DNA of 64,000 nucleotides from Lineus longissimus. Taxonomy: Eukaryota > Nemertea > Pilidiophora > Heteronemertea > Lineidae. Both the position numbers and the translations under genes were made by a program. Location of the stretch: the NCBI RefSeq assembly GCF_910592395.1, contig NC_088326.1:1245001-1309000 (forward strand). The letters are read 5' to 3'. Numbering within the stretch: position 1 is the first letter of the stretch; the number at the start of each line of letters is the position of its first letter. Shown piece after piece: positions 25,310 to 41,000 of the stretch. The notes under the pieces were generated by a model that did no database searches, had not been told where the DNA came from, and saw only the letters and a program-made list of their open reading frames with translations.

Positions 25310-25350
25310 GTTCAAGATGGCGTTTTTTAATTTTCAAAATTAACATTTCA
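25310..25350 (-). promoter_or_regulatory. PRPF3 first exon with YY1-type motif
   Basis: A minus-strand donor at 25310 (GAAC|GTAAGC) ends a short exon containing CGCCATCTTG, which matches the YY1 consensus AANATGGCGNC read on the other strand. It would splice to the acceptor at 24701 just ahead of the PRPF3 start. A YY1 site just inside the first exon is common for housekeeping genes. Inferred. Confidence 0.45.
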
Positions 25351-25698
25351 TCAATTCTCATCTTGCCGCTGCCTCCTCCACATATTTTAATATTTTATAA
25401 TAACAAATAAAATTTGATCAATTCCCCTCTTGCCGTTGTCCCCTCCACATATTTTGTTCTTTGCACAAGCGACATGAGATTTGTCAGATTTTGATAAAAA
25501 TATCTGGAAAAACACCCCTTTTTATTTCATTTCGTGGTATGTCACAGATATTTGGCATTCTATGTGTAGATATTGATTAGGTTGAGCTGTAGGTCATAGA
25601 ATTTGTAATGCAACCTCTTAGTTTCATCAAGAAAATGGCCCTAAAATGTGACATCTGAAGTTAGGCTTTTTTGACCGAGTGAGTGAGTCGACAGTGAA

Positions 25699-25722
25699 TG
25701 TGTGTGTGTGTGTGTGTGTGTG
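25699..25722. repeat. (TG)n microsatellite
   Basis: About twelve uninterrupted TG units, 340 bases upstream of the proposed start of the pseudouridine gene. Confidence 0.9.
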
Positions 25723-26059
25723 TTCCAGTTACTGGCTGTTCACCCACGTGTCCCTTGCCCTACCATGCACTTAACACTTCTCAATGAGAAAGTGGATGCT
25801 GACAGTAGGCACTCTGTCCCCCTCGGCTTTTTAAGTTCCCCCCCGTCCATCATTCAGATTCACTTATTGCCTGGCTCAGGCCAGTCAGACCCACTGATGG
25901 GGACAAGTCTAAGGTAGAGAGGACAAAATAAATGCACTATCTAATAAAGAAGAGTTCTGCAATAAAAAGGGGCATCTTTGCCTCCAGGGCTTCTTTGCTG
26001 ATCCTACCCAGATTACACCTCCAACCACCAAAAAATTACTCTTCATTTCTAGTTATACC

Positions 26060-29000
26060 ATGTTACGTCGTGCGTGGCAGAGCTCAGGGAAACTCTCAGG
26101 GGGCCACTGCCAAGGGAGGAATACAAGTTCTTGGTTGCCATGGACACAAAGACGATGGATCTCGGGTACAATCAAAAGTCACTCAATACCGGTAGCAAAT
26201 AAAGAAAAAACATTTCCTTGGAAGTCATGGTTTCAGCTCTGAGCTTGTTGCTGTAAGGGAACAGTTTTGACTGAGAACTAAATAAACCTAGATATTGTGT
26301 AGGTCATCTGCACTTTGACTTGTATAACAGTTCTGTGTATTGTATTTCACTCTGTTCAATAGAAATCTATTTGCTCTCAGCCAGTCCACTTTTCCTCAGA
26401 TTGAATTTTTAATTTCAGATTATTTCGTTCTATCAGAAGAAGTGTCAGAGGGCATAAACAGTAAGAAGCCAGTAGTTGCCCTGGAGAGTACAATCATCAC
26501 ACATGGCATGCCATATCCACATAACCTAAGGTGAGTTTCTGTTTCTCTGTGGGGCTTGGTCCTTTTCATGGCTTTCTAGGCCTGCTTCGCTCTGTGATGG
26601 TATTAGGATACTTTTAGACGGACTATTTCCGTCATGGTTACTTCTGTCAGAGTAATTCAATTGATGGGATTGTATTTTGAGCATGTCACATCTGAAGTAG
26701 TTGGTACGAGCCCCAGTCGTGACCAAAGATTAAAATATTTTATGACGAAATTTTTTGGGTGTTAACTTTTTCCCCTTTCTTTTTGTTCAAAGCACTGCCA
26801 AAGAAGTGGAGGAGGTAATAAGGAACAATGGTGCCATCCCTGCCACAGTGGCCATCTTGAATGGCAGAATTCATGTCGGGTTGACGGAGCCGGAACTAGA
26901 GGAATTGGCATCAAGTACGACACCAGCTGTCAAGACTTCTCGTCGAGATCTACCTCATGTGATTAGTCAGGTAAGGATGCAATGGTGAGATCAGGGTTTG
27001 CATAGTTGAAACCCAAGGTCTTTTGCCTTGGACACAATGGTTTAACTGTTTCATTTTTCTTACAGAAACTGAATGGTGGTACTACCGTATCTGGGACTAT
27101 GATTGCTGCCAACAAAGTTGGGATACCCATATTTGTGACCGGAGGCATAGGAGGTGTTCACAGAGGGGCTGAGTCCTGTAGGTAGAAAAAGTTGTGGCGC
27201 TAATACAGTATGTCACCTGTTCACCCAATTTCACTTTTCACCATTGTATGAACATGTGATTTCTTTTCCAAATGTTCCAATTAGAAGTGTTTCATCTATA
27301 ATAGGAGGTTTGAAGTAAGAAAATTGTCAAGATATTACCAATGTGGATTAATAAGCATTTTCATATTTCATACATTTCAGCCATGGACATAAGCGCAGAT
27401 TTAACCGAGCTTGGCAGAACACCTGTAGCCGTCGTATCAGCTGGAGTGAAGTCTATTCTAGACATAGGGAGAACACTGGAATATTTGGTATGTTCGATCA
27501 TTGGTTTCTCAGTGAAAAACATATGAATCTATAATAATCCCAATAGCCCTAGAGAGTGCGAAGTCTAACGTGTTCCATGTGACTATCCTGGTGGTTATCA
27601 CTATTCCTGGATATTTGAAGCAAATACTTGCTTGTGATCTTAACCACTGTCTCAGGAGAGTAGAATTGTGGCAAAGTCTCCACACTTGGAGGTTGAAAAG
27701 ACCAAGAGGTGGTCAAACTAAACAAGTTTCAGTTGTCAAAAAATATCAAAGATAGCAATGTTATACTCATTTTCTTTTATCTTTTAGGAAACTCAGGGAG
27801 TTGGTGTCTTCTCCTATGGACCAACGAAAGACTTCCCTGCCTTCTTCACCCCTAAAAGTGGATTTGATGCTCCTTACAATGTGAGGACACCCATGCAGGC
27901 TGCACAGATAATCGGTAACCATGTTTTGTTTGAGTTAACACTTTTTCAACTGTTGTGAAAATTTCAGTTAGTGAGTCGTTTAAGATTTGAGAACCAGTCA
28001 CGCCCTTATTCCCCCTTAACTCCTTAAAAACTCTGTACGTAGAATTGGATGCTAAAATGGATCAGGCTGATTGTCCTTTTGTCTTGCAGATTCCAGTCTT
28101 TCCCTTGGCCTTGGAAGTGGTCTTCTGTTTGGCGTGCCAATCCCATCAGATTTAGCGGCGTCTGGAGAAGAGATAACACAAGCAATACAGCAAGCTGTAG
28201 AAGAAGCGCGGTAAGATTCAAACAGATTGAAAGAATAATACTTGACAAACCATGTCTCTTTTGGCCAGCTAATGTGTGGCAAACACTACAGGCACAAGTG
28301 GAGAGGCTGAAACCTCAGTCTTTGAACCCACAACTCCATCACTAGGTGAGCCTTATAAGTTTTGCTTCCCCACATTAGGTTTTGCAGCATCACACTGTTT
28401 CATGCTGGTGATAATGGTTGTTGATTTTGTTGTTTCCAGACAAAAGAACGTCGCAGGCAAACTCGTGACACCCTATATTCTTCAGAGGGTGAATGAACTG
28501 ACAAAAGGAGAGTCCTTGAAGTCCAGTATCCTTGTGAAAGTTTGTGCGCTGATGGAATTATATGAGACTTCTACCACCATTTGTTCGGCTGGTGTGAATC
28601 AACCTCTGCTAGCACCTCCCTTGGGAATCACATGTTGTCTCAAGAAGAAGGGTGTCCTGATCACAGAGGACCAATTGAGTGGGAAGTTAAAACTAAATTA
28701 TTGCCTGAAATGAGCGTCCTCTGTAGAGAGTGCATCCTCCTGGCAAAGGTCTTTACTTTCTGATGTTCCACTTTGTTGTCAAGTTCATTCTTGCATAGGA
28801 AAGGGAACACTTCTGTGGTCATTGCACAGCTATAGTGCTATCACACTTAACCTTGCAACGGGTTTAAAATAACATCATTTTACGGTGACAATTCCTCCTT
28901 GACCGTACCTAGACATTGCCCTGGTGAAAAACAATGCTGACATCGGCAGCAAAATAGCTTGTGAGCTGACAAAGCTGAGGTCTGATGATTCTAGCAGTGA

Positions 29001-32000
29001 TCAAAATGCAAGTGGTGCTGTTGGAGGTGGAGAAAAGAAATGGACAATCTCCCAGTCGAGGACTCTTCTAGAATCAATCAAAACTGGAAGACCAGTATGT
29101 TTATCATTTTCACATTCTCCATCACAAATTTTGACTTGCATACATGTACCCAATAGTCCAAGAGGCAAAGGGAAAAGTTGGTGAAGTTTCAATTACTGTA
29201 GTTAAGTGGATCAACCTTGCCTATCTGAACCTACCTGTATTTGATGTCATATTGAGCAAGTTTTAAACACATTTCAGTTGCATGTATGCTGCCTGTGCTT
29301 GTTTCTGCTAAGAGACCATAATATTTTACTGCAAGTTCAAGATATGTGAATCATTTTTTAGAAAATCTTGGCACAATTTACCAGCTCTTGCCCTTCTTTT
29401 CCAGGTTGTGATTGGAGGTTCTAACGTTGATTTCGTCACAACAATGAAGACAGAGCATTATACAGTAAGTATTCAAAAGCTTATACAGTTTTTTTCATCG
29501 ACATCTTACTGGTGTTGTTGGCTTAGTGACTTTACCTGTCCTGGCATTGGCATCATTTGAATCTCAGAATAGGAAAGAACAATATATCATTATTATTGCA
29601 AAAGCCTATGATTTCATTCGTTTTCCAGTCGAATGGTGCTACCTATCCAGGTGAAGTGAGACAGTCCTATGGAGGTGTTGGCCGGAACATTGCAGACTGC
29701 ATGAGCCGACTCGGCCACCCTCCACTCTTCATCTCTGCCGTTGGTAAAGACATGCATGCCGGCTTGTTACTGAAACACTGCAGTTCACACATGGTAAGAT
29801 ATAAATGCCGTCTAGCTTCTCATCTTCTTTCTGGACAATCAGTCCCACTGATGATCAATCTGAGTTGTCCTTCTCTGTAATCCTTGTTGTGCATCAAAAT
29901 TGTTGTGGGTCAATACACCAACCCCCTAGTACCATTGTTAAACTTTCAGCTAATCGAAGAAGTTGTTTTGACTACCGGTACACTCATTATGTGACATCAC
30001 CACAAGCCAGGAAGTCTTTGCTACGCTAGACACTGGCAAATTTCCTCATTTTCGATTGGGTGTAGAAAAGTTCCGACATCGGAGTCAATAATCTTTTTTC
30101 CTTTCAGGATTTGTCAGGCATCCAGCAGTTAGATGACATATCCACTGCTACCTATTGTGCAGTGTTGGAATCGACGGGTCGTCTGCTCTATGGAATCGGT
30201 GACATGAAGATCCATGACAGAATCACTAAAGGAATGGTGAGTGCATTTTGTTTGTGATTTTGGGCAGGACACTTCACTTGATGTGGCCTTAATTTGAATG
30301 AAACAGAAAACAAAATGGCGACTGATGAAAATGGTGAGGACGTGGATTTCTGACCAATCTTGCTGTCGCTTATGTCAATGGTTTTCCGACGTCTGCTCAT
30401 GCAGGGTGCAGCCAGGATTCAGGAAGGTGAATGCGTTTCCCGTCGATTTCAAAAACTTTTTTGGGACAAGGAAGGACAGGCCTGTGCTCCGCTTAATCTG
30501 CCTGTGAATGCAGTATTACTGTATTGGTCAAGTTGAAAGATCACACGAGCTAGCAGTAATGACGGCTTCAGTTTGGTGTGATGGACCTTATGATAATCCT
30601 ATCACGTCCCTAAACCATTTCTAACTTTCTTCAGATTGCCAAGCATGAAGACGCCATCTCACAAGCCAGTGTTGTTGCACTAGATGGCAATATTCCAGCC
30701 GACTCCATCAAGTACGTCATTGATTTGTGTAATGAAACCAAGGTTCCAGGTAAGAGTTCCAAATTACCCAGACATCATATCTCTTGGCAACTCCAGCCAC
30801 ATTCACATTTCAGTATTGTATCAAGTTCTAGCAAAGGAAAGACATTAAACAATGAATAAATGTATTTATTAGAATCATTTATTGAATATAAAGTACACTC
30901 TGTCTGTTGACATGTTTCAACTTTCTATAAAAGCAATGAACTTTGCACAATACAGGCACAGCACATACTCCTCAGAGGACTTTGCCAAATCTTGACTGAC
31001 CTGTACTCATTGACCTTGAAGTGAAATCATTTAATTGTCTGTTTTACTGGCAACTACATTTTAAATTGTAAGTCATTACAAGAGGTTGCCTGTACACACT
31101 GTAAAATCAGTCAGGAGCTATTTCGTCCTCCAAAATGGCAGGGTATTATCTCAAGGCACGCCTCTTTAATAATGAAAGTCGTGATGGCTCCTGTCCGAGT
31201 TGACAGTAATGACATGTCTAACGTCGAGTTGAGATATGATTTGATTTAAAATCACTAAAAGCGAATAATGTTCCTTATAAAATGATATACATGTACATTC
31301 TTATACAAATGCGTGGCGAATTTATATACAGACGCATAAAATTTACACAAATGCTACCTATTTACAAATCAGTTACTAAGGCCTGTTGCCAGGGTGTTAA
31401 AACTATGAAAGTTTTTGGTAAGATAGCAAAAATTTAATCAGTTGACGATACCTGGGATGCCAGCAATAACTAGTGTACACCGGTATTGGGCGAATTTCAA
31501 AATATGAATTCCAGAACGGATAGAATATCCTGGCAACAGACATGTTTGTAACCTTTTGAATAGTGAAGTTTCTGTTTTGAAACAGAACATCTTTAAAAGA
31601 AGAACAGGAGTAATACATTGCTTTCAAAGTAAAAAGGCAGGAATGTAAGAAACTTTGTTAAAGTAATGGAATGTTTTCGAAAGATTTGTGTTAATATTCA
31701 TCATTTCAATATCGGCCCCATCTTCGTTTTATGCGCATGCATGTATGCGCATTGACCTTTTTCTACTGGCCAGGCAATATCTTTGTATAGCTACAACAAC
31801 AGAATTCACTGAAAGAAGCCACCTGAAACAAGGCCGGTAGAAAAAAACCACAACAAAAATGGCACCTTGGATATTTGCCGAGATCGATTGGATGGAATGA
31901 TTTTAAGGTTGCGCTTCGTGGACGGTGTACTGGTAAATGATAAGAAATACCACATTCAAATGTTGAAAATAGTCCAAGTCTTGGCATGAATTTTACAGCA

Positions 32001-35000
32001 GGTATGACGTTAGAAAGTCTGGGTAAAGCTTTCAAGTATTTTCCTCATTCTTAAATCTGTTAACAGAAGTCTATGTTGATTTATGTAAAGACTGGATATG
32101 GTAGCAATCCAAAACAGTCCAGAAACATATAAAAGATTGCTCTAGCCCTTCTGCTTCTTATAAGTCCTCTGACTGCTTCAATTGTGGCTCTGACATTTTC
32201 GGGGACATCGGCATATCGTCGGGATCGTGCTCATCCCTCATCATGGAGCGCATCTCGAACAGGTATGCCAGGGCGCAGAAAGTCCCAGCAAAACCCGAGA
32301 GGATGCCGAGGCCGTAGGACCACGAGAACTTGTTGATGGTGGGCTGTGGCATCCAGAGGGGGTCCTCGCTGTATATGGCCAGCAGGACGGAGACCACGAA
32401 GAAGAATATGGCTGGAAGAAGACGAGGGTTCGGTTATTTTACGTTTGAAGACAAGCGGAAATACAAATTGTCAAAGTCTCCAAGGGGACACTTATGCAAA
32501 TGAAGTTATATGGCAGAGAAACAAGTTCTGAATAAGTTCTGCAATGTGTCCTTGGCAACTTTGAAGGCCAGCTTCAGGGTACAATGGCAACACATTGGAA
32601 ATTCCTAATATATTCAGCCATTTACTTACTAGTAAGGAACCCAAAAGCGATGCACACTTTCATCATCTTAATGCCATGGCGTCCATGAAAACCTTTACGC
32701 AGATTGGCGGTCTTGTTCTTGACGCGGAGGACAGCCATCGCAATGCTCAAGACGAGGATGCCGATGTCCATGATGATGCTGATGGTCATCAGTACTTGAA
32801 TGAACACGAACCATGCTGGAAGGAAAGAGTCAATCAATTGAAAATGGAGAAGTTTTTATTGTGATTGGAAGTTGCTTTGGCTCCTGAACTAGTTTACAGT
32901 AGAGGCTACTTCACAAAGTGGAAGGAGTAACTACTCTACTAATGCAATGAGCACTCTCTTGCAGTAAATACACTCAGGAGCTATCGTGACCAAGTTGGAG
33001 GGGCCAGGTCACGATGGCTCCCGACAGATTTTACAGTGTTTGGACTTGACCTATTTATTTACAAACAATGTTTTTGCGTATTCTACGGAATTGATATCTC
33101 TGAATATAACGCAGATAGAATATAGAGAATATAAGCTTCTGTTTTCTGAGGTTTGAAACCTAAAACTTACCAGGCAAAAGCCAAAATCGGATTTCCAAGA
33201 AATGTGTTGACAAAATCCACCAGCAACCTACATAGGACTGCATAGTGTAGTCCCAAGGTTGCACATAGCCGTTAAAACAAACCTCCCAGAGGCCGATCCG
33301 CCGGAACCCACTGTGTATCCTTGGCCAAGACACCAACCAGTTGGGTGTGCAGAAGGCTATGATGTTGAAAATGAAACAACATATGGCCATTAAACCAGCC
33401 ACTGCGAATGTAAAGTTGAGGTTTCTGTGAAGAAACTTCGCCATTTTGGTGGCTTGAGTCTATTTTTCCGTTTGCGGCGCTCGGGTGTTTGATCAATACC
33501 TGCTTATTAGAATATGAAAGGTTTGATAAGCGGTCACACCTGGGAGAGTCCATGTGTGGTATTAAGGGGTGGGTTGGGGACAATTCTTATGCGGTTAGTC
33601 ATATGTACCATGTCCCAAATGATAATTTTATCTAACTGATTGATTTAATGCCTAATATCATTCTTCAATTTCTTGCCCCTCCCGGGTTGCCTCTATTTTT
33701 GCTGAAACTGGCACATAGGCTTTTTTGGCGGTAAAAATTGTGTCTCCAGCATTACGTATATATGCATTGTTTTCTGTTTAATAGAAATGACTCAATAAAT
33801 GACTAAGTCATTGGCTAATTCTGATCCGCCCTTGTTAATATTATTTGCTCATCCGCATCGATCCATGGTTTATACCGAATAGCAGGCGCAAGAGCAGGGT
33901 TCGGTCTCTTGGGCGTGCAGCCACCGCACCACCACGTGTTGGCTGTTCGCCGGCTCGCGGATTCCTGCAAGTGAAACTCTAGACTACACTAGCTAGCCTA
34001 GCCAAAGGCTGCCAGCTTATTCATTATGGTTTAATAAGATCTCATGAATGTTGATAAGTTCGGCAGCGCACATTTGGCACCGTTTTGTGCCGCGTCGGGT
34101 GAATGTGTTTTCACCCGTGCGGATAACTATTGGTTGTTGCAGTCCCGGTGGCAGCACGATACCCTGGTGCCGTGGCGCACTGGAGGACCGAGACCCGTAA
34201 CCTTTCCGTTACTTCGCTTACTTGAGCTCCATGCCAGCCTAACGGCATCCTCGTATGCCTGAGGTTTTCAATATACTGCCCCGCTCGATATTATGACGGC
34301 CCCTGATTTCTACAGGATGGTAGACCAGAGATTGTTTACCTTATTTAGGGACAAATGTCTGTACATACTACTATTAAATCATCCAGGAGTCATCATTGGC
34401 ATTGGCCTTCCATTCTCCATGCACTGGCAGAACTGTCACTTTCAAGTCAAGTTGCCAGCTCCTGGTCGATTTTACAGTATCAAACCAACAGACATCACAC
34501 ACAACTCTTGTCCTCTTTCCCCAGCTCTTGGATCCATAGGTACACCAGTCCTTGTTTTATGTTCCTTATCATTTTCCACCAATTCTTGACCTCTGATTGT
34601 ATGGGTGCCACAGAGACTTGGTTCTCTGAAGCTGTGTATCTAACTCTTGAAGTGGAGCGCCTGATCAATTGGTCACCCCGACGACCAAGCTCAATAAGCA
34701 GCCATCTTTCCTGACCCTTGTTTGCCATTACACCATAAAATCAGCAGATTTTTCCCGGCGAGTATATTCATTGCCCTTCAAATTTAGTGAAGAAACACAG
34801 CAAAGATATTTTCAATATAAATCATTTATTTTGGTTATAAAATTGATATATTTGCCAACGTTATGAAAATATACTGTGATGCAACAGGATGGAATCATTA
34901 CTTTCTAGATACTGGACAATGAGTGTGAACATATCTCCCTTGGCTGGAAGGGGGGGGGGGGGGCTACAAACCCCTTTTGTGTGCTAACAAGTTTGTTGTA

Positions 35001-38000
35001 CTATCTTGATGGGAATTCTTAATGAAAAAGATTACAAGTTGGGCCATCTGGTATGTGATTTTAGGTGCTCAAATTGTCAAAACATCTAATTGAGGCCATC
35101 TGATCTTTTTTTCAGACACAAATGCTTTTAGTTTAAAAAGACTTTTGTACCCCCTTTATTTCAATCATGGCAGAAACACTGAGGGTTGCTCTTCATAAAC
35201 AGGGCTTCTTTCGACTTTAATCAAAGCACTGCATTGTCAGCTATCACAGAAAGATTTAAGCACCCATTTCCAAGTACCATAGAAATTCAAAATAACGGCA
35301 ACCATTCTGTGAATTTTCAACTTGGCACTGAACATGTTGAAAACCAGTTGTTTTTAAAAAGATCCTAGAATATACAAATACATTTCTGATATGTGCTACT
35401 GGTTTTTGAGAGCCAAACGAAGACAACCAAAATACCTCCTTCTCTATAGTGAAGGAAGAATAGGTATGCCCCTTTTTCTTCAGTGTATAAAATGAATATA
35501 AAATGCAAGCTATTTTCATAATCAATTTATACACATTTTGAAAATAATTACATAGTAGTATGCAACTAATTCAACACACATACACAACTCATAATATTTA
35601 CACACAAATTTTGATAAGCAAATTAAAATTTAAGCAAAGCTTGAATCATCTAAAGCAACTAAAAACATGTATCTGCTGAAAAGGTATTTCTCGAGTACAA
35701 GAAAGAGGGATGAAATCATCAAAGTCCTAAAAGAGGATATGTACTGAAAAGATCACAAATGAAAAACATCAATAAACGTTCAATTTTCACAAAAAGGAAT
35801 GTATCGTATGTAGTCAATGACAAACTAATTTAGCCATTTTACAGATGTGGGTAAAATGTGGTCACTCATGTTACTGAACATGTGAAGTAGCGCAGAGACT
35901 ACTTTTAGCCACCTGTCCACTAAGACTAAGAGGATTCTGGATGCACTTCACTGGTCATGATCTTATAAGACGAAAGACAAATGTTTTTATACAGAAATGT
36001 TCTGGGAGAGTACTTTAATTTCACATCCACCTAAACATCTGCAAAGTGGCAATCACTTTTACTCATTCTTCTTGGAATGTTTTCTGTCAGTGGGAATGCT
36101 TCGAAAAAAAATTGATCACAACTACGGTAACATAAAAAGTAGGGCAAAATAATAGACGATTTCGATAACGGCAAACCAGAGCCCAAACAAACAACTGCAC
36201 ACACTCAGAACATGTCAAAGTACCAAAGCCCACTTTGGACAATGCCATGAGCATCTGTGAGTCTATTACAGTATGATATTTACATTGAATTAACACTTAC
36301 TTTCAATAAGAAGTAATCTTGTCATCTTTCTTTATGTGTAGCACAGTAACCTCTACTAAGTTAGCCGACAAAGTGCAAACTGACCAATTGCATGAATGTC
36401 CAAAACAACATCAAAGGCCAACTTAATAGGTACACATAATACATTTAAACGAAACCCAATAGTTAGTGGCTGGAATCGTGGACGAAATAGTGATCTGGAT
36501 GGACACTTTGAATGATTTAAAACAGTGAGGACGTTTCTTTAAACTTCTGGAGGGAATAATCACAAAGAAAACATGAAGATATTGGAATGTTAGGCATGTG
36601 ACTTTGGCATGTACCCCAAAATCAGTACAGTATTAAAATGTAATCCCCATTCAGCACAATTTTAAAATTTCAAACTTAGGATGTGGAAAAACTCTAATAA
36701 CATGGTTTTAAAAACATACATCCTTTTACAAAAGGACGAACTTGTCACCTGCAGAAATTTTTTTGGCAGCCGAGTCATGTCAATGATATCAAATGTGATA
36801 CATGTATATAAATGAGGCTGTCAGTATTTACAATGCACACAATGAGTACTTGACTGTCTTGGTGAAGTACATGTATGGCACACACAGCTGACTGACATCA
36901 AGAGACAGAAAATCTGCATGGTTCAGAAGAGAAAACTTGCCTTAAACTTGGGAAATTTTCAGTTCTGAGCAAGGTCACTCTGGACTTGGACACCTGTGTG
37001 TGGAATTAAGTGCAGAGGTGTTTGGGTCAGGAGTCCAACCAGTATGAACATTTTGATATTTTCACCCCTTATTTCGAAATATGCACGAGTTCAGTTAGTT
37101 GGAGTAAATCTCTAACAGAAAACTTGTGTATGGTGGCCAAACTTTTCAGGTCGAGTTCCTGAGCCAAAACAACGTAGCCTCGGTAACAAAATGGCCGATA
37201 AATAAGCGTATATCCTAAAGCCTAGGCGCGATTGGATAGGCGTGTGGATCCTTCTTTGCCTTTCGTTTCTTTGTAATCACATCTTTGGCGGCAGCCAATA
37301 AAAACAGGCCTGCGAATGTTGAGAAGAATCCAGAAAGAATAGCAAAACCAAATGACCAGGAGAGGAAGTTTTGATCCGGCCGGGGCATCCACTCACGTTT
37401 CTCGCTCTTCACACCAAAGACGAGGACGCCAATTCCATATAGCACACCTGGAGGTACAGAAAATGATATATATGGAGCTTTCCATGTATTATATGTCGGC
37501 CTACATGTATACCAGAATATAATTCAGCTGCCACTAGCCACAAAAATGTAACTGGATACACCTTTGTTATGTAGCCAAGGATAGAAGCAGTTTATCATAT
37601 TTAAATTGCGTTCATATCTGACCCTATTTGCCCACAACAACTTGATTCTCAATACGCTTTCTTTCCGCCGACATTTTTGGACCATCAAATACCAGTAAAT
37701 CGTCATACTCACCAGAGCCAATGCTCATTAAGCTGCAGACAAGGTTGATGGTGAATCCCATTTCAGGGCTACAACATTTGAGGAGGTTCATCGAAGCGAT
37801 GCCAATGTTGACCATCTGGAGAAGGAAGGCCAAGGTAATCAAGACCTGGACGCTGATGAACCAGTCTGAAATTGAAAAGGAAAACAGAAATATAGATACA
37901 GACAGGTTTCACAAAGAATAAGACAGAAAACGGAGCCCAAACAACAAACTTTCACACCCATGTGCTGCGGCTATAGTATAAGGATCAGGTCACGGCCGGT

Positions 38001-41000
38001 AACCCGGCTTTCTAGTAACATTGACATATCTAATCTGGTGCTATTCTAGTCGAAAGCTTTCAGTTGCACATTCATTTCAAACGGGTAGCCTACCTTGTAT
38101 AAAATGCATTATATCCTGTACAAAATGTACATGGTGTGGTAATGTAAACAAACTGACCTAATTTTAAAAAGCAAGATGGCTTCCTACAACTTTGGACAAA
38201 TATAGAAGAGACTGCATAGAGTACTTACCTGGAGTCAACCACTGCCAAATTGGATTGAACTCCGATGAAAACACCCACCAGCATCCCTGGTACGCTTTCG
38301 AGTTGGAATCTAGCGGATGTACATAACCATCAAAACATATCTCCCATAAACCGAGTCTCACGAACTCGCTGTGAACGCTGGGGTAGGATTGCAACCAGTA
38401 GGGGCTGGAGAAAGATATCACGGTGAAGACTAACGCAATAAAACCACACACAAATCCCGCTAAAAACATCGATTTCGACATTTTTGGAGTCGAATTTTCA
38501 ACAAAAGTCGAAGAAGTTGCTCCAGTTTTACATTTGTTCAAATCGAGGCTAACCTGATTGGGCGATTCCATTTTCGCGCACCTGCTGGGGGTGGCAGGAA
38601 AACTCGCACCAGTGCCGAAATTAAGGAACGAAATCAGCGCCTCTAGTGTCAAGATTGGGTAGCAGGCAGTGAAACCTTAAATTACAGGAGGTCCCAATAA
38701 AAATGCAGTTAATTATTGTGGAAGGGAACTGTGATTTTTAGTGACTGTCAGTCAAGATCCCCGGATAGACCCTGCAATCAAAAGAATAGGCCATTGGCTA
38801 GGTATATTGCTTTTGTATAGAAGTTTTTTGGCCTCTTGTGATGAAAGGCATGTATGAAAAGCAGTTTGTTTGAAGATTTTCTTATAGTATAACTTATAGG
38901 GTGTGGTTGGGCACCTGCCCTGGTACTTGGGTGTGGTAGTTGTCAGATCAGCCAACACCAAGGGATCAAGTACAACACTGAAAAGTTTGAGAAAACTTCT
39001 AAGGAGAGATCAAATTATTTCAAATTCTCAAATTTCTGGTAATTTTTACAAATGTGGTGAACTTTCCAAAAATATCATCAGGACTCTCAGCACTACTTAT
39101 AATAACAACAGACACAAATCTGTCTGGTCATATACAAGTTGCAAACTTCTCAATATCAGAGGTCTGATCAATCTAAGAAGTTTTCTCTAAGATGTTTTTA
39201 ATTGTTCACAATCCCTAAATAGGGCTAAAGCCTACATCAACTTCTGTCATCAAAACAAGAGTGGAACCTCCCTTATCAGACACCTCTCTTAGCAGGACAC
39301 CCTCATGATATAGGTCTAAAAATACGTCATTTCTATGCAAATTGTTCGCTGTAATCAGGACATCTCCCTAGTGAGGACAGCATCGGTCTGTCCAAAGGGT
39401 GTCCTTAATAAAAGTGAGAAAACCATCACAAAAAATTTCGAATCAGTCTAGATTTTTTCGTCTGCTGGAACAACATGTCACAGATCAGAATAGAATAGAA
39501 ATCTGAACACAAAATGTGTATCTAACTCTTGAAGTGGAGAGCCTGATCAATTGGTCACCCCGACGACCAAGCTCAATAAGCAGCCATCTTTCCTGACGCT
39601 TGTTTGCCATTACACCATAAAATCAGCAGATTTTTCCCGGCGAGTATATGTATTGCCCTTCAAATTTAGTGAAGAAACACAGCAAAGATGTTTTCAATAT
39701 AAATCATTTATTTTGGTTATAAAATTGATATATTTGCCAACATTATGAAAATGCAACAGGATGGAATCATTACTTTCTACATACTGGACAATGAGTGTTA
39801 ACATATCTCCCTTGGCTGGAAGGGGGGGCGGCTACAAACCCATTTTGTGTGCTAACAAGTTTGTTGTACTATCTTGATGGGAATTCTTAATGAAAAAGTT
39901 TACAAGTTGGGCCATCTGGTTGGTGATATTCGGTGCTCAAAACATCTAATTAAGGCCATCTGATCTTTTAAAAAAAAATGCTTGTAGTTTAAAAAAACTT
40001 TTGTACCCCCTTTATTTCAATCCTGGCAGAAACACTGAGGGTTGCTCTTCATAAACAGGGCTTTTTTAGGTTTTAATCAAAGCACTGCATTGTCAGCTAT
40101 CACAGAAAGATTTAAGCATCCATTTCCAAGTACCATAGAAATTCAAAATAACGGCAACCATTCTGTGAATTTTCAACTTGGCACTGAACATGTTGAAAAC
40201 CAGTTGTTTTTTAAAAAGATCCTAGAATATACAAATACATATCTGATATGTGCTACTGGTTTTTGAGAGCCAAACGAAGACAACCAAAATACCTCCTTCT
40301 CTTATAGTGAAGGAAGATTAGGTATGCCCCTTTTTCTTCAGGGTATAAAATGAATATAAAATGCAAGCTATTTTCATAATCAATTTATACACATTTTGAA
40401 AATAATTACATAGTAGTATGCAACTAATTCAACATACATACACAACTCATAATATTTACACACAAATTTTGATAAGCAAATAAAAATTTAATCAAAGCTT
40501 GAATCATCTAAAGCAACTAAAAACATGTATCTGCTGAAAAGGTATTTCTCGAGTACAAGAAAGAGGGATGAAATCATCAAAGTGCTAAAAGAGGATATGT
40601 ACTGAAAAGATCACAAATGAAAAACATCAATAAACGCACAATTTTCACAAAAAGGAATGTATCGTATGTAGTCAATGACAAACTAATTTAGCCATTTTAC
40701 AGATGTGGGTAAAATGTGGTCACTCATATTACTGAACATGTGAAGTAGTGCAGAGACTACTTTTAGCCACCTGTCCACTAAGACTAAGAGGATTCTGGAT
40801 GCACTTCACTGGTCATGATCTTATAATAGACGACAGACAAATGTTTTTATACAGAAATGTTCTGGGAGAGTACTTTAATTTCACATCCACCTAAACATCT
40901 GCAAAGTGGCAATCACTTTAACTCATTCTTCTTGGAATGTTTTCTGTCAGTGGGAATGCTTCGAAAAAAAAATTAATCACAACTACGGTAACATAAAAAG

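Noticed and set aside
34950-34965. Poly-G run as a functional G-quadruplex
   Set aside because: It is a single homopolymer that is short and interrupted in the sister copy, so slippage or sequencing error is a simpler reading.
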